Positions 16,907-25,407 of a DNA stretch of 48,798 bases are shown here, piece by piece. Positions within the stretch are counted from its first letter, which is position 1. Each line of letters opens with the position of its first letter. The notes under the pieces are model-generated. The model searched no databases and was not told the origin of the DNA. It saw nothing but the letters and a program-made list of their open reading frames with translations. A program made the translations under genes and the position numbers. Source of the stretch: Microbacteriaceae bacterium X2B (GTDB taxonomy: Bacteria > Actinomycetota > Actinomycetes > Actinomycetales > Microbacteriaceae); contig SCPB01000017.1 in the NCBI GenBank assembly GCA_005502445.1, positions 1 through 48,798 on the forward strand. The letters are read 5' to 3'.

Positions 16907-17916
16907 CCCGCGGGGCGCGCGCCCGCGCCCTCGGCGCCCTGCACGGCCTCGCGATCGGCGACGCGCTCGGCATGCCGTTCCAGCTGCTGCCTCGGCGCGC
17001 GGTCGTCGATCGGGTCGGCGCTCGCGTCGAGGGGTTCCTCGAGGCCGACGGCGGGCATCCGATCGCCGCGGGGCTGCCCGCGGGATCGATCACCGACGAC
17101 ACCGAGCAGGCGCTGCTCGTCGCCCGGCTGCTCGTCGACGGGCGGGGGGCCATCGCGCCCCGAGCGCTCGCCGACGCCCTCGTCGAATGGGAGGCCGGAA
17201 TGCGCCGCCGGGGCTCGCGCGACCTGCTCGGGCCCTCCACCGCGCGCGCGATCGAGGCCCTGCTGCGCGGCGATCCCGTCGAGACGGCCGGGCGGTTCGG
17301 AGCGACGAACGGCGCCGCGATGCGCATCGCCCCGGTCGGCATCGCGACCCGCAGCGACGATCTCGACGCCCTCGTCGACGCCGTCGAGGCCGCGAGCGCG
17401 GTGACCCACTCGACCTCGCTCGCCCTCGCCGCGGCCGCGGCCGTCGCCGCCGCCGTGAGCGCGGGCATCGACGGGGCGAGCGTGCCCGAGGCGACCGCGC
17501 TCGCGATCGAGGCGGCGACGCGGTGCCGCGATCGGGGTCACTTCGTGGCGGGCGCGGACGTCGCGGCCCGCATCGCGTGGGCGGTCTCGGTCGCGCGAGA
17601 GGGCGACGGGGGCGCCCTCGATCGCATCGAGCGGCTCGTCGGCACGAGCCTCGCCGCGCAGGAGTCGGTGCCCGCGGCCTTCGCGGCGCTCGCCCTCGAG
17701 CCGGATGACGCGTGGGCAGCCGCCTGCTCCGGAGCCTCCCTCGGCGGCGACGCCGACACGATCGCGGCCATCGCCGGCGCGATCGCGGGCGCCGTCCACG
17801 GCGACGCCGCCTGGCCCGAGGCCGCCGTGCGGATGGTCGACGACGTCAACACCCTCGAGCTGCGCCCGGTCGCCGACGCCCTGCTCGCCCTGCGCCGCCG
17901 GGGGGCGAGCGGATGA
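16903..17916 (+). CDS. ADP-ribosylglycohydrolase-family protein
   Basis: A 337-aa all-helical hydrolase of the DraG/ARH family. The metal-binding motifs are present: GDALGMP (19-25), ITDDTEQ with T64-D65-D66, and near residue 283 GGDADTIAAI, which supplies the second acidic pair. Members remove ADP-ribose from proteins or cleave smaller N-glycosides; E. coli YegU is one whose substrate is not known to me. ATGA overlaps link it to the hydrolase upstream and the kinase downstream. With a permease and a sugar kinase in the same operon, cleavage of a small imported nucleoside-like molecule is more likely than protein de-ADP-ribosylation. Confidence 0.82.
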   Translation: MTRGARARALGALHGLAIGDALGMPFQLLPRRAVVDRVGARVEGFLEADGGHPIAAGLPAGSITDDTEQALLVARLLVDGRGAIAPRALADALVEWEAGMRRRGSRDLLGPSTARAIEALLRGDPVETAGRFGATNGAAMRIAPVGIATRSDDLDALVDAVEAASAVTHSTSLALAAAAAVAAAVSAGIDGASVPEATALAIEAATRCRDRGHFVAGADVAARIAWAVSVAREGDGGALDRIERLVGTSLAAQESVPAAFAALALEPDDAWAAACSGASLGGDADTIAAIAGAIAGAVHGDAAWPEAAVRMVDDVNTLELRPVADALLALRRRGASG

Positions 17917-18824
17917 CCGCCCGCCTCCTCAGCGTCGGCACCGCGATCGTCGACGCGGCCCTCACCGTTCCCCACCTGCCGGAGCGCGGCGGCGACGTGC
18001 TCGGCCGCTCCCGCGGCCTGCACCCCGGCGGCGCCGTGAACGTGCTGCTCGCCGCACGCCGTCAGGGGCTGCCCGCCGCCTACGCCGGTGCTCACGGCAC
18101 GGGTCCGCTCGGCGATCTGGTGCGCGCGGCGCTCGCCGCCGAGGGGGTCGAGGTGCTGCTCGCCGCCGACCCCGACGGCGACACGGGCTTCGACGTGGCT
18201 CTCACCGAGTCGGGCGGCGAGCGCAGCTTCGTCACGGCCTTCGGCGCCGAGGCGCGGCTCACCGCCGAGGCGCTCGCGGGCGTGGCGGTCGGTGAGGGCG
18301 ACGTCGTGCACGTCTCGGGCTACGCCCTGCTCGCGGCGACGAACGGGGCCGTGCTCGCGCCGTGGCTCGAAGCCCTGCCCGCGCGCGTCACGGTGCTGCT
18401 CGACCCCGGGCCGCTCGCGGCGCGCGAGCGCCCGCCGGCCCTCGCCGCCGCCCTCGCCCGGGCCGACTGGGTGAGCGCCTCGCTCAGCGAGGCCCGCGCG
18501 ATCTCGGGTCAGTCGGCGCCGGCGGCGGCGGCCCGCGCGCTCGCGGTCGACGGGCGCGGCGCGATCGTGCGCCTCGGTGCCGAGGGCTGCCTGCTCGCGG
18601 TGTGCGGCGCCGTCGAGCCGATCGCGGGCTTCTCCGTCGAGCAGGTCGACGCGAACGGGGCGGGCGACGCCCACCTCGGCGCCTTCGCCGCGGCGCTCGC
18701 GCGCGGCGAGGCCCCCGCCCGCGCGGCACGGCTCGCGAACGCGGCCGCCGCGATCGCCGTGACGCGCTCGGGGCCGGCCACCGCGCCGACCCTCGCCGAG
18801 GCGCGCGCGCTCGCGGGCGACTGA
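17913..18824 (+). CDS. PfkB-family carbohydrate kinase
   Basis: A 303-aa ribokinase-fold kinase. The N-terminal LHPGGAVNVLLAARRQG is the first PfkB signature, and VDANGAGDAHLGAF is the second, with D252 the catalytic base and GAGD the anion hole. It resembles E. coli YegV in context, last in an operon after a permease and an ADP-ribosylglycohydrolase. It would phosphorylate the sugar released by the upstream glycohydrolase, or a nucleoside directly. The ATG at 17913 overlaps the previous stop in ATGA. It ends 443 bp before birA. Substrate not assigned. Confidence 0.85.
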   Translation: MTARLLSVGTAIVDAALTVPHLPERGGDVLGRSRGLHPGGAVNVLLAARRQGLPAAYAGAHGTGPLGDLVRAALAAEGVEVLLAADPDGDTGFDVALTESGGERSFVTAFGAEARLTAEALAGVAVGEGDVVHVSGYALLAATNGAVLAPWLEALPARVTVLLDPGPLAARERPPALAAALARADWVSASLSEARAISGQSAPAAAARALAVDGRGAIVRLGAEGCLLAVCGAVEPIAGFSVEQVDANGAGDAHLGAFAAALARGEAPARAARLANAAAAIAVTRSGPATAPTLAEARALAGD

Positions 18825-18890
18825 GGCGCCGCGCCGCCGCGCCCCGGCCCGCGGTCCCGGCCCGCGGTCCCGTGAACCCGCCGTCCCGCT

Positions 18891-18986
18891 GTTCGCGGTT
18901 CAGGAGATCCGCGACCGATCAAGCCGATGCATCCCCTTTCGGCGGCGTGTCGCTTCTTTCGGGACGCTGCGTCCTGAACGGCGAAC
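18891..18986. repeat. 96-bp palindromic repeat, copy 1
   Basis: gttcgcggttcagga opens the element (18891-18905) and tcctgaacggcgaac closes it (18972-18986). The arms are inverted with one mismatch. The centre holds ggcgtgtcg, starting 54 bases from the left end. Copy 2 at 19065-19160 has the same length, the same ends and the same centre at the same offset, but otherwise diverged sequence. Confidence 0.75.
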
Positions 18987-19064
18987 ACCGGCGAGAAGGG
19001 TGCCGCCGCGGAGCACTGTCCGCGCCCGGTCCGGGGCATCCTCGATCGAGAGCCCCGTCGGCCC

Positions 19065-19160
19065 GTTCGCGGTTCAGGAGACGCGGCGGCGAGAGGATGC
19101 CCGTGGTCGTCGACGCCGGCGTGTCGGGTGTCGAGGCGCTCCGTTTCCTGATCCGCGAAC
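19065..19160. repeat. 96-bp palindromic repeat, copy 2
   Basis: It opens with gttcgcggttcaggaga (19065-19081), identical over 17 bases to copy 1, and closes with tcctgatccgcgaac (19146-19160), one mismatch from perfect inversion. ggcgtgtcg is again 54 bases in. Its right end merges into the 15-bp tandem array, whose unit begins with cgaac, so the array may have grown from this element's terminus. Confidence 0.75.
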
Positions 19161-19230
19161 ACACACCCCGCGAACACACGCCCCGCGAACACGCGCCCCG
19201 CGAACACACGCCCCGCGAACACGCGCCCCG
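19156..19230. repeat. 15-bp tandem repeat, five units
   Basis: Five head-to-tail units of 15 bp, each cgaacacacgccccg or a one- or two-base variant, fill 19156-19230. Since 15 is a multiple of three, the array stays open and reads EHTPR/EHAPR on the plus strand. It has no spacers and so is not CRISPR. It ends 37 bp before the birA start. Confidence 0.9.
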
Positions 19231-19267
19231 CGCCCCGCCCGCGGCGCCGCGCTCTACGCTCGAGGCC

Positions 19268-20098
19268 ATGGATCTCGCACTCAGCCGCTCGGTCGCACCC
19301 GGCCTCGAGTGGCGCGCCTCGTGCCCCTCGACGAACTCCGACCTCGTCGCGCGCGCCGCGAGCCTGCCCGATCTCGCGGTGCTCGCGACCGACGATCAGA
19401 CGGCCGGCCGGGGCCGCCTCGATCGCGTGTGGAGCGCGCCGGCGGGCGCATCCCTCGCCGTCTCGGTCTTCGTGCGCGTCGAGCCGCGCGCCGCCGACCC
19501 GCAGCGGCTCGGCTGGCTGCCGCTCGTCGCGGGCGTCGCGATGACGCGGGCCGTGCGCGGCCTCGGGGTCGCCGCCGCGGCGGTCAAGTGGCCCAACGAC
19601 GTGCTCGTCGGCGACCGCAAGCTGTGCGGCGTGCTGACCGAGCTCACCGCGCACGGCGTCATCATCGGGGCGGGGCTCAACCTGACGATGACGGACGAGC
19701 AGTTGCCCGTGCCGACCGCGACCTCCCTCGTGCTCGAGGGCGTCGGCCCTGGTCCGGCCGGGGGCAGTCCGGCCGGCCGCGCTCCGGCCGAGGGCGGCGC
19801 GGCCGCGGGGGATGCCCCCCTCGCCGACCGCGCCCTCGCCGCCTACCTGCGCGAACTCTTCGATCTCGTCGCCGAGTGGCGCGCGGTGTCGACCGCTTCG
19901 GCCCTGCGCCCGATCGTCGAGCCCGTCGTGCGCACTCTCGGCTCCGCGGTGCGCGTCGACCAGCCCGGACTGCCACCGCTTCGGGGCGTCGCCGAGGCCC
20001 TCGACGACGACGGGCGGCTGCTCGTGCGCCCGTCGGGCTCCGGCGCGGAGGTCGTCGCCGTGTCGGCGGGAGACGTCACGCACCTGCGCTATGAATAG
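19268..20098 (+). CDS. birA: Biotin--[acetyl-CoA-carboxylase] ligase
   Basis: A 276-aa enzyme that activates biotin with ATP and attaches it to the carrier lysine of the carboxylase alpha subunit (encoded at 1375-3150). The catalytic domain starts at once, with CPSTNSDLVAR, the biotin/ATP loop TAGRGRLDRVW (GRGR at 47-50), VKWPNDVLV with K107, and GVIIGAGLNL. There is no N-terminal helix-turn-helix, so it is a non-regulatory (group I) ligase. About 25 residues (158-183) of Gly/Pro/Ala-rich sequence separate the catalytic part from the C-terminal SH3-like cap, an odd low-complexity insertion. The ATG at 19268 is chosen because the conserved domain begins there. Confidence 0.9.
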   Translation: MDLALSRSVAPGLEWRASCPSTNSDLVARAASLPDLAVLATDDQTAGRGRLDRVWSAPAGASLAVSVFVRVEPRAADPQRLGWLPLVAGVAMTRAVRGLGVAAAAVKWPNDVLVGDRKLCGVLTELTAHGVIIGAGLNLTMTDEQLPVPTATSLVLEGVGPGPAGGSPAGRAPAEGGAAAGDAPLADRALAAYLRELFDLVAEWRAVSTASALRPIVEPVVRTLGSAVRVDQPGLPPLRGVAEALDDDGRLLVRPSGSGAEVVAVSAGDVTHLRYE

Positions 20099-20101
20099 GG
20101 C

Positions 20102-20596
20102 ATGACCGGCGAGGCCCGCGAGCCCGAGCGCATCATCGCGCTGCTGCGCCCCCACGCGCGCGCCCTCGTGCTGCCCTCGCTCGTGCTCGTCGGCGCGAGC
20201 GGCGGCACGGTCTACGGGGCGACGGTTCTCGACGAGCTCTGGCAGCGCATCGGCGTCGCGATCGCCGGGCTCGTCGCGATCGTCGGGCTGTGGCTCGTCC
20301 CCTACGTGCGCTGGCTGGGCAGCCACGTGCTCATCACGACCCGGCGCATCGTGATCCGCCGCGGTCTCGCGGTGCGTACGCGGCAGGAGCTGCTGCACGG
20401 TCGCAGCTACGACGTCGTCGTGCGGCAGTCGGGCCTGCAGCGGCTGCTGCGCTCGGGCGACATCCTCGTCAACACGGGGCTCGACCGGCCCGTGGTGCTG
20501 CACGACCTGCCGCGAGCGGCGCTCGTGCAGGAGGCGCTCGCCGACCTCATGGAGGCGAGCCGCAATCCGGTCGCGGAGGCCCGTCGATCCGAATGA
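20102..20596 (+). CDS. PH-domain (DUF304-like) membrane protein
   Basis: A 164-aa protein with two hydrophobic segments (about 21-42 and 48-70) followed by a bacterial PH domain (about 75-150) starting HVLITTRRIVIRRGLAVRTRQE and containing DILVNTG, typical for the bPH2 group. It begins 3 bp after the birA stop. A PH-domain gene next to birA is a common arrangement in Microbacteriaceae, as far as I know. Its function is unknown; bPH2 proteins are thought to act at the membrane. Confidence 0.8.
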   Translation: MTGEAREPERIIALLRPHARALVLPSLVLVGASGGTVYGATVLDELWQRIGVAIAGLVAIVGLWLVPYVRWLGSHVLITTRRIVIRRGLAVRTRQELLHGRSYDVVVRQSGLQRLLRSGDILVNTGLDRPVVLHDLPRAALVQEALADLMEASRNPVAEARRSE

Positions 20597-20676
20597 TCGG
20601 TGAACGCCGGTAGAACGGCGCACGCCGGTCGGCGCCGGCTCGCGACGCGATCCCGCGCGGGCGGCATACTCGCACT

Positions 20677-21969
20677 GTGCGGATCTCGGTGATCGGATGC
20701 GGCTACCTCGGCGCGGTGCACTCGGCGTGCTTGGCCCGCCTCGGGCACGAGGTGGTCGGCGTGGACGTCGACGAATCGAAGGTGGCAGCCCTCGGTGCCG
20801 GTCGCGCGACCTTCCACGAGCCCGGCCTCGATGACCTGCTGGCGGCGTCGGGCGACCGTCTGCGGTTCTCGACATCGGTCGGCGACGCGGCGGATGCGCG
20901 AGTCCATTTCATCGCCGTCGGCACGCCTCAGTCGCGTGACGGCGCCGCCGCCGATCTGAGCCATGTCGAGGCTGCCGTCGACGGGCTCCTGCCGGTGCTC
21001 GGCCCCGGGCACCTGGTCGTCGGCAAGTCGACTGTGCCGGTCGGAACCGCGCAGCGCTTGGCCGAGCGCGTCGAGTCGCGGGGGGCGCGGTTGGCGTGGA
21101 ACCCCGAGTTCCTGCGGGAGGGGTTCGCCGTCGCCGACACTCTTCGCCCGGATCGCCTGGTCTACGGAGTGCGCGGGGGCGACGACGAGAGTGTCGCCCT
21201 GCTCGACGAGGTGCACGCCTCGGCGCTCGCCGCCGGCACTCCGCGCATCGTCACCGATTTCGCCACCGCCGAGCTCGTGAAGACGGCGGCGAACGCCTTC
21301 CTGGCCACGAAGATCTCGTTCATCAACGCGATGGCGGAGATCGCCGAGGTCACGGGCGCGGATGTCGCGACGCTCGCCGACGCGATCGGCCTCGATGAGC
21401 GCATCGGCCGTCGGTTCCTCAACGCCGGCATCGGATTCGGCGGCGGCTGCCTGCCGAAAGACATCCGGGCCTTCCGGGCCCGCGCCGTCGAGCTGGGCGT
21501 CGGCGAGAGCCTCGCCTTCCTCGACCACGTCGACCAGATCAACCGTCGTCGCCGCCAGCGTGTCGTCGACCTTCTGGATTTCGAGCTGGGCGGACTCCGA
21601 GGACGGCGGATCGCCGTGCTGGGTCTCGCGTTCAAGCCGGATTCCGACGACGTGCGCGACTCGCCGGCGCTCGAGGTCGCCCGCCGCCTGACGGATGCGG
21701 GAGCGTTCGTCTCGGCGACCGACCCGGAAGCCGTCCCCACGGCACGGCGCCTCCTGCCGCAGCTCGACTACACCGAGTCGGTGCGAGAGGCGGTCGCGGG
21801 CGCTGACGCGATCGTCGTGGTCACGGAGTGGAAAGCGTTCCGCGAACTCGATCCGCGCGAGGTCGCCTCATGGACGGATGCTCGCGTCATCGTCGACGCC
21901 CGCAACTGCCTCGATCCGGCGCCTTGGCGCGCCGCCGGCTTCACCTACCGCGGTCTCGGCCGGCACTGA
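20677..21969 (+). CDS. ugd: UDP-glucose 6-dehydrogenase
   Basis: A 430-aa enzyme oxidising UDP-glucose to UDP-glucuronate with two NAD+. The Rossmann start is MRISVIGCGYLGAVHSACLA, then VGTPQSRDG, WNPEFLREGFA and KTAANAFLATKISFINAMAE. The active-site cysteine is C258 in GFGGGCLPKD. LAFKPDSDDVRDSPA marks the C-terminal UDP-binding domain. It gives glucuronate for surface glycan. GTG at 20677 lies 7 bp after CATACT, a possible -10 box, so the mRNA may be leaderless. Its last 102 bp are antisense to the gtrA gene. A second, different nucleotide-sugar dehydrogenase is at 40280-41575. Confidence 0.92.
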   Translation: MRISVIGCGYLGAVHSACLARLGHEVVGVDVDESKVAALGAGRATFHEPGLDDLLAASGDRLRFSTSVGDAADARVHFIAVGTPQSRDGAAADLSHVEAAVDGLLPVLGPGHLVVGKSTVPVGTAQRLAERVESRGARLAWNPEFLREGFAVADTLRPDRLVYGVRGGDDESVALLDEVHASALAAGTPRIVTDFATAELVKTAANAFLATKISFINAMAEIAEVTGADVATLADAIGLDERIGRRFLNAGIGFGGGCLPKDIRAFRARAVELGVGESLAFLDHVDQINRRRRQRVVDLLDFELGGLRGRRIAVLGLAFKPDSDDVRDSPALEVARRLTDAGAFVSATDPEAVPTARRLLPQLDYTESVREAVAGADAIVVVTEWKAFRELDPREVASWTDARVIVDARNCLDPAPWRAAGFTYRGLGRH

Positions 21970-22392
21970 CCGACGCGGGTGGAACACCCACCAGCGGTAC
22001 AGCGCGAAGCGGAAGAGGCTGCCGAGCCCGAGCCCCACGACGTTGGAGGCGATGTTGTCGGCGAGCAGGCTCGTGAGCCCGAGCACCTCGCGCGACACCA
22101 CGAGGCATCCGACGGCGATGACGAGGCCGCCGACGCTCACCACCGCGAACTCGACCGCCTCGCGCGTCGCCGGTCGCCGACGCCGCAGCCGGAAGCTCCA
22201 GTAGCGGCTGCCGATCCAGTTCACGGCGATCGCGATCGAGGTCGAGACGACCTTCGCGACGATCGGCCCTTCGGCCACGACCTCGGGCGCGAGCACGGTC
22301 ACGCGCAGCAGGTTGAACAGCGCGACGTCGACCACGAGCCCGACGAGCCCGACCGCGCCGAAGCGGGCGAACTGGGCGAGCAGGTGGGGCAT
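21868..22392 (-). CDS. GtrA-family membrane protein
   Basis: A 174-aa protein with four hydrophobic segments. The N-terminal LLAQFARFGAVGLVGLVVDVALFNLL and the C-terminal NVVGLGLGSLFRFALYRWWVF are the GtrA hallmarks (the R-F-x-x-Y-R-x-W-V-F end). GtrA proteins are thought to help move lipid-linked sugars across the membrane. The ATG at 22392 has GGAG at good distance. The last 34 codons overlap the ugd gene on the other strand, so the C-terminal tail after the membrane part is encoded by shared DNA. It lies divergent to purK. Confidence 0.85.
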   Translation of the reverse strand: MPHLLAQFARFGAVGLVGLVVDVALFNLLRVTVLAPEVVAEGPIVAKVVSTSIAIAVNWIGSRYWSFRLRRRRPATREAVEFAVVSVGGLVIAVGCLVVSREVLGLTSLLADNIASNVVGLGLGSLFRFALYRWWVFHPRRSVPAETAVGEAGGAPRRRIEAVAGVDDDASIRP

Positions 22393-22451
22393 GCGATCTC
22401 CGAGGTGCACCACAATGGTGGGGAAGCCCCCAATCTAGAGGAGGAGCCCCC

Positions 22452-23552
22452 ATGCCCGTCGTCGGCGTCATCGGTGGTGGACAGCTGGCCCGCATGATGA
22501 TCCCCGCGGCCGTCGCGCTCGGGGTCGAGATCCGGGTGCTCGCCGAGGTGGAGGACGTCTCGGCCAGGCTCGCCGCGACCGCCGTGGGCGACTACCGCGA
22601 TCTCTCGACGGTTCTCGACTTCGCGCGCGACTGCGATGTGATCACCTTCGACCACGAGCACGTGCCGCAGGAGGTTCTGCGCGCACTCGTGGCCGAGGGC
22701 ATCGCGGTGCGGCCCGGCCCCGACGCCCTGCTCTTCGCGCAGGACAAGCTGCTCATGCGCGAACGCCTCGCGGGCCTCGGCGTGCCGATGCCCGACTGGG
22801 CCCGCATCGAGTCGAGCGCCGACCTCGGGGCCTTCCTCGCCGACCACGGCGGGCGCGCTGTCGTGAAGACTCCGCGCGGCGGCTACGACGGCAAGGGGGT
22901 GCGCGTCGTCGACGTCGCCGGGGCGGCCGACGACTGGCTCGCCGAGGGGCCCGTGCTCGCCGAGGAGCTCGTCGTGTTCCGGCACGAGCTCGCGCAGCTC
23001 GTGGCCCGCCGCCCGAGCGGCGAGGTACGGCTGTGGCAGCTCGTCGAGACCGTGCAGCGCGGGGGGGTCTGCGTCGAGGTCATCGCTCCCGCGCCCCGGG
23101 CGGGCGACGCCGTCGAACGCGCTGCCGCCGAGATCGCGACGACGATCGCGCGCGGTCTCGACGTCACGGGCGTGCTCGCCGTCGAGCTCTTCCACGCATC
23201 CGACGGCCGCCTGCTCGTCAACGAGCTCGCGATGCGCCCGCACAACTCCGGTCACTTCTCCATCGACGGCGCGACCACGAGCCAGTTCGAGCAGCACCTG
23301 CGCGCCGTGCTCGACTGGCCGCTCGGCGACACCACCTCGCTCGCCGAGTGGAGCGTCATGATCAACGTCTTCGGCGCCCTGCCCGCCGACCGCATCGCGG
23401 CAGCCCTCGGCCACCAGCCGGCGGTGAAGGTTCACGCCTACGGCAAGGGCCCGCGCGCGGGTCGCAAGGCCGGGCACGTCACCGCGATCGGCGACGACCT
23501 CGACGATGTCGCCTACCGCGCGCGTGCCGCGGCCGCGCACTTCGAGGCATGA
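22452..23552 (+). CDS. purK: N5-carboxyaminoimidazole ribonucleotide synthase
   Basis: A 366-aa ATP-grasp enzyme of purine synthesis that carboxylates aminoimidazole ribonucleotide. It starts [22 protein letters not shown], then [19 protein letters not shown], the ATP loop [15 protein letters not shown] and [28 protein letters not shown], all typical of PurK. The ribosome site gaggaggag precedes ATG 22452. purE follows with an ATGA overlap, so the substrate passes directly to the next enzyme. Confidence 0.95.
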   Translation: MPVVGVIGGGQLARMMIPAAVALGVEIRVLAEVEDVSARLAATAVGDYRDLSTVLDFARDCDVITFDHEHVPQEVLRALVAEGIAVRPGPDALLFAQDKLLMRERLAGLGVPMPDWARIESSADLGAFLADHGGRAVVKTPRGGYDGKGVRVVDVAGAADDWLAEGPVLAEELVVFRHELAQLVARRPSGEVRLWQLVETVQRGGVCVEVIAPAPRAGDAVERAAAEIATTIARGLDVTGVLAVELFHASDGRLLVNELAMRPHNSGHFSIDGATTSQFEQHLRAVLDWPLGDTTSLAEWSVMINVFGALPADRIAAALGHQPAVKVHAYGKGPRAGRKAGHVTAIGDDLDDVAYRARAAAAHFEA

Positions 23553-24079
23553 CGCCTAGCATGGCAGTCGTGCCAGAACCCCTCATCGCCGTCGTCATGG
23601 GCTCCGACTCCGACTGGTCGGTCATGCGGCTCGCGGTCGAGGCCCTCGACGAGTTCGGCATCGCCTGCGAGGTCGAGGTGCTCAGTGCCCACCGCACGCC
23701 CGACGCGATGATCGCCTACGGCCGCGCGGCAGCGAGTCGGGGCATCCGCGCCATCATCGCCGGGGCCGGCGGCGCCGCCCACCTGCCGGGCATGATCGCC
23801 TCGGTGACGACGCTGCCCGTCATCGGCGTGCCCGTGCCGCTGAAGACTCTGGACGGGCTCGACTCGCTGCTCAGCATCGTGCAGATGCCCGCGGGCATCC
23901 CCGTCGCGACCGTCGCGATCGGCGGTGCGCGCAATGCGGGCATCCTCGCCGCGCGCATCATCGGGGCGTCGGATGCCGCGGTCGCCGAGAAGCTGGCCGC
24001 CTTCGCGACCGGCCTCGAGCAGGCCGTCGCCGCCAAGAACGAGGCGCTCAAGACCGCGGTCGCCTCGCGACCCCGGTGA
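23549..24079 (+). CDS. purE: N5-carboxyaminoimidazole ribonucleotide mutase
   Basis: A 176-aa class I PurE, which rearranges N5-CAIR to CAIR. Signatures are [41 protein letters not shown] and [23 protein letters not shown]. The ATG at 23549 overlaps the purK stop (ATGA); the ATG at 23561 is an alternative start. Length is normal. The LCP gene starts within its last codons (GTGA). Confidence 0.95.
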   Translation: MTPSMAVVPEPLIAVVMGSDSDWSVMRLAVEALDEFGIACEVEVLSAHRTPDAMIAYGRAAASRGIRAIIAGAGGAAHLPGMIASVTTLPVIGVPVPLKTLDGLDSLLSIVQMPAGIPVATVAIGGARNAGILAARIIGASDAAVAEKLAAFATGLEQAVAAKNEALKTAVASRPR

Positions 24080-25401
24080 GCCTCACCTCGCCCCTGCGGC
24101 ACCCCGACACGCGCGACCCCGGGCTCATGGCCAAGCGCGCCTGGTGGCTGCTCGGGCTCAACCTGCTGATCCCCGGCTCGGCGCAGCTGCTCGCGGGCGA
24201 CCGCCGCTGGGGGCGCTTCGCGGTCGGTGCGACGTTCTGGCTGTGGGGCATCGGCCTCGGCGCCGTGCTGCTCATGCTGCTGGCCCGCCCGGTGGCGCTC
24301 ACGATCGCGACGAACGTCGTGACCCTGTGGGTGCTGCAGCTCGGGCTCGTCTTCTACGCGGTGCTGTGGCTTGCGACGACGCTCAACACGCTCTCCCTGA
24401 CCAGGATCGTGCGGGCGGCCCCGAATGCGCGGGGCCCGCTCGCGGCCTTCGTCGCACTGTCGCTCGTGCTCACCGTGGGCGGCGCCGGCTGGGCGGCCTG
24501 GATCACCGGCATCGGCCGCAGCACGCTCGGCAGCGTCTTCGCGAGCGGCTTCATCGAGGCACCCATCGACGGCCGCTACACGGTGCTGCTGCTCGGCGGC
24601 GACGCCGGCCCCGACCGCATCGGCCTGCGCCCCGACAGCATCAGCCTCGCGAGCATCGACGCATCGACGGGCGCCGTGACGATGATCGGCATCCCCCGCA
24701 ACCTCTACAACACGCCCTTCTCCGACGACTCGCCCCTGTGGCAGGAGTGGCCGAACGGCTACGACTGCGGCGACGAGTGCCTCGTCAGCTACCTGTACCC
24801 GTGGGCGGAGGAGCACCCCGAGCTCTACCCCGACGCCGAGGCAGAGGGCAGCACCCCCGGCATCGAGGCCATGCGCGACGCCGTCGAGGGCATCACGGGC
24901 CTGCCGGTGCAGTACACCGTGCTCATCGACATGCAGGGCTTCGCACAGCTCATCGACGCGCTCGGCGGGGTCACCGTGACGGTCGCCGAGGGCATGGACC
25001 TCGGCATCAACGGCGGCCCCGTCGTCGGTCGCATCGAGGCCGGTGAGCAGCGAATGGATGGCGCCACGGCGCTCTGGTACGCCCGCAACCGCTACAACCT
25101 GACCGACTTCGACCGCATGGAGCATCAGAGGCAGATCCAGGAGGCGATCCTGCGCCAGATCGAGCCGGCGACGGTGCTCACCCGCTTCCAGGCGATCGCC
25201 GACGCCGGTCAGCAGGTCGTGCGCACGGACATCCCGCAATCGATGCTCGGCGTGCTGAGCGATCTCGCGGTGAAGGCGCGCGAGCTGCCGATCACCGACG
25301 TCGAGCTCGTGCCCCCGACGATCGACAATGTCGAGCCCGACTTCGAGCTCGTCCGATCGCTCGTCGCCGAGGGCGTCGCCCCGCGCGAACAGGAGCAGTA
25401 G
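24076..25401 (+). CDS. LytR-CpsA-Psr (LCP) family cell-wall glycan ligase
   Basis: A 441-aa membrane protein. Four hydrophobic segments precede residue 160, more than the single anchor of classic LCP proteins. The extracellular LCP domain starts near 173 with [28 protein letters not shown] and [10 protein letters not shown], containing the arginines and aspartates that bind the polyprenyl pyrophosphate. [22 protein letters not shown] is the second conserved block. LCP enzymes transfer glycans from lipid carriers to peptidoglycan. Next to the polysaccharide locus, it is a natural candidate for anchoring that product. It overlaps purE by 4 bp, and the next gene is convergent 6 bp away. Confidence 0.88.
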   Translation: MSLTSPLRHPDTRDPGLMAKRAWWLLGLNLLIPGSAQLLAGDRRWGRFAVGATFWLWGIGLGAVLLMLLARPVALTIATNVVTLWVLQLGLVFYAVLWLATTLNTLSLTRIVRAAPNARGPLAAFVALSLVLTVGGAGWAAWITGIGRSTLGSVFASGFIEAPIDGRYTVLLLGGDAGPDRIGLRPDSISLASIDASTGAVTMIGIPRNLYNTPFSDDSPLWQEWPNGYDCGDECLVSYLYPWAEEHPELYPDAEAEGSTPGIEAMRDAVEGITGLPVQYTVLIDMQGFAQLIDALGGVTVTVAEGMDLGINGGPVVGRIEAGEQRMDGATALWYARNRYNLTDFDRMEHQRQIQEAILRQIEPATVLTRFQAIADAGQQVVRTDIPQSMLGVLSDLAVKARELPITDVELVPPTIDNVEPDFELVRSLVAEGVAPREQEQ

Positions 25402-25407
25402 GCCGCG

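Larger units (their letters stand above)
18825..19267. other. Gene-free stretch rich in repeats
   Basis: There is no supported gene. It begins with a 13-bp direct duplication (cggcccgcggtcc at 18845-18857 and 18858-18870). It contains two 96-bp palindromic repeats (18891-18986, 19065-19160) and runs into a five-unit 15-bp tandem array (19156-19230). A TACGCT at about 19254-19259 may be the -10 box of birA. Frames crossing this stretch have repeat-derived composition and no family resemblance. Confidence 0.65.

Noticed and set aside
19156-19230. CRISPR array
   Set aside because: Units are directly adjacent with no spacers, and no cas genes are present.
18919-19269. Small cysteine-rich minus-strand protein over the repeats
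   Set aside because: Its Cys-Ser-Arg-Gly repeats are simply the translation of the 15-bp array; there is no ribosome site or homologous pattern.
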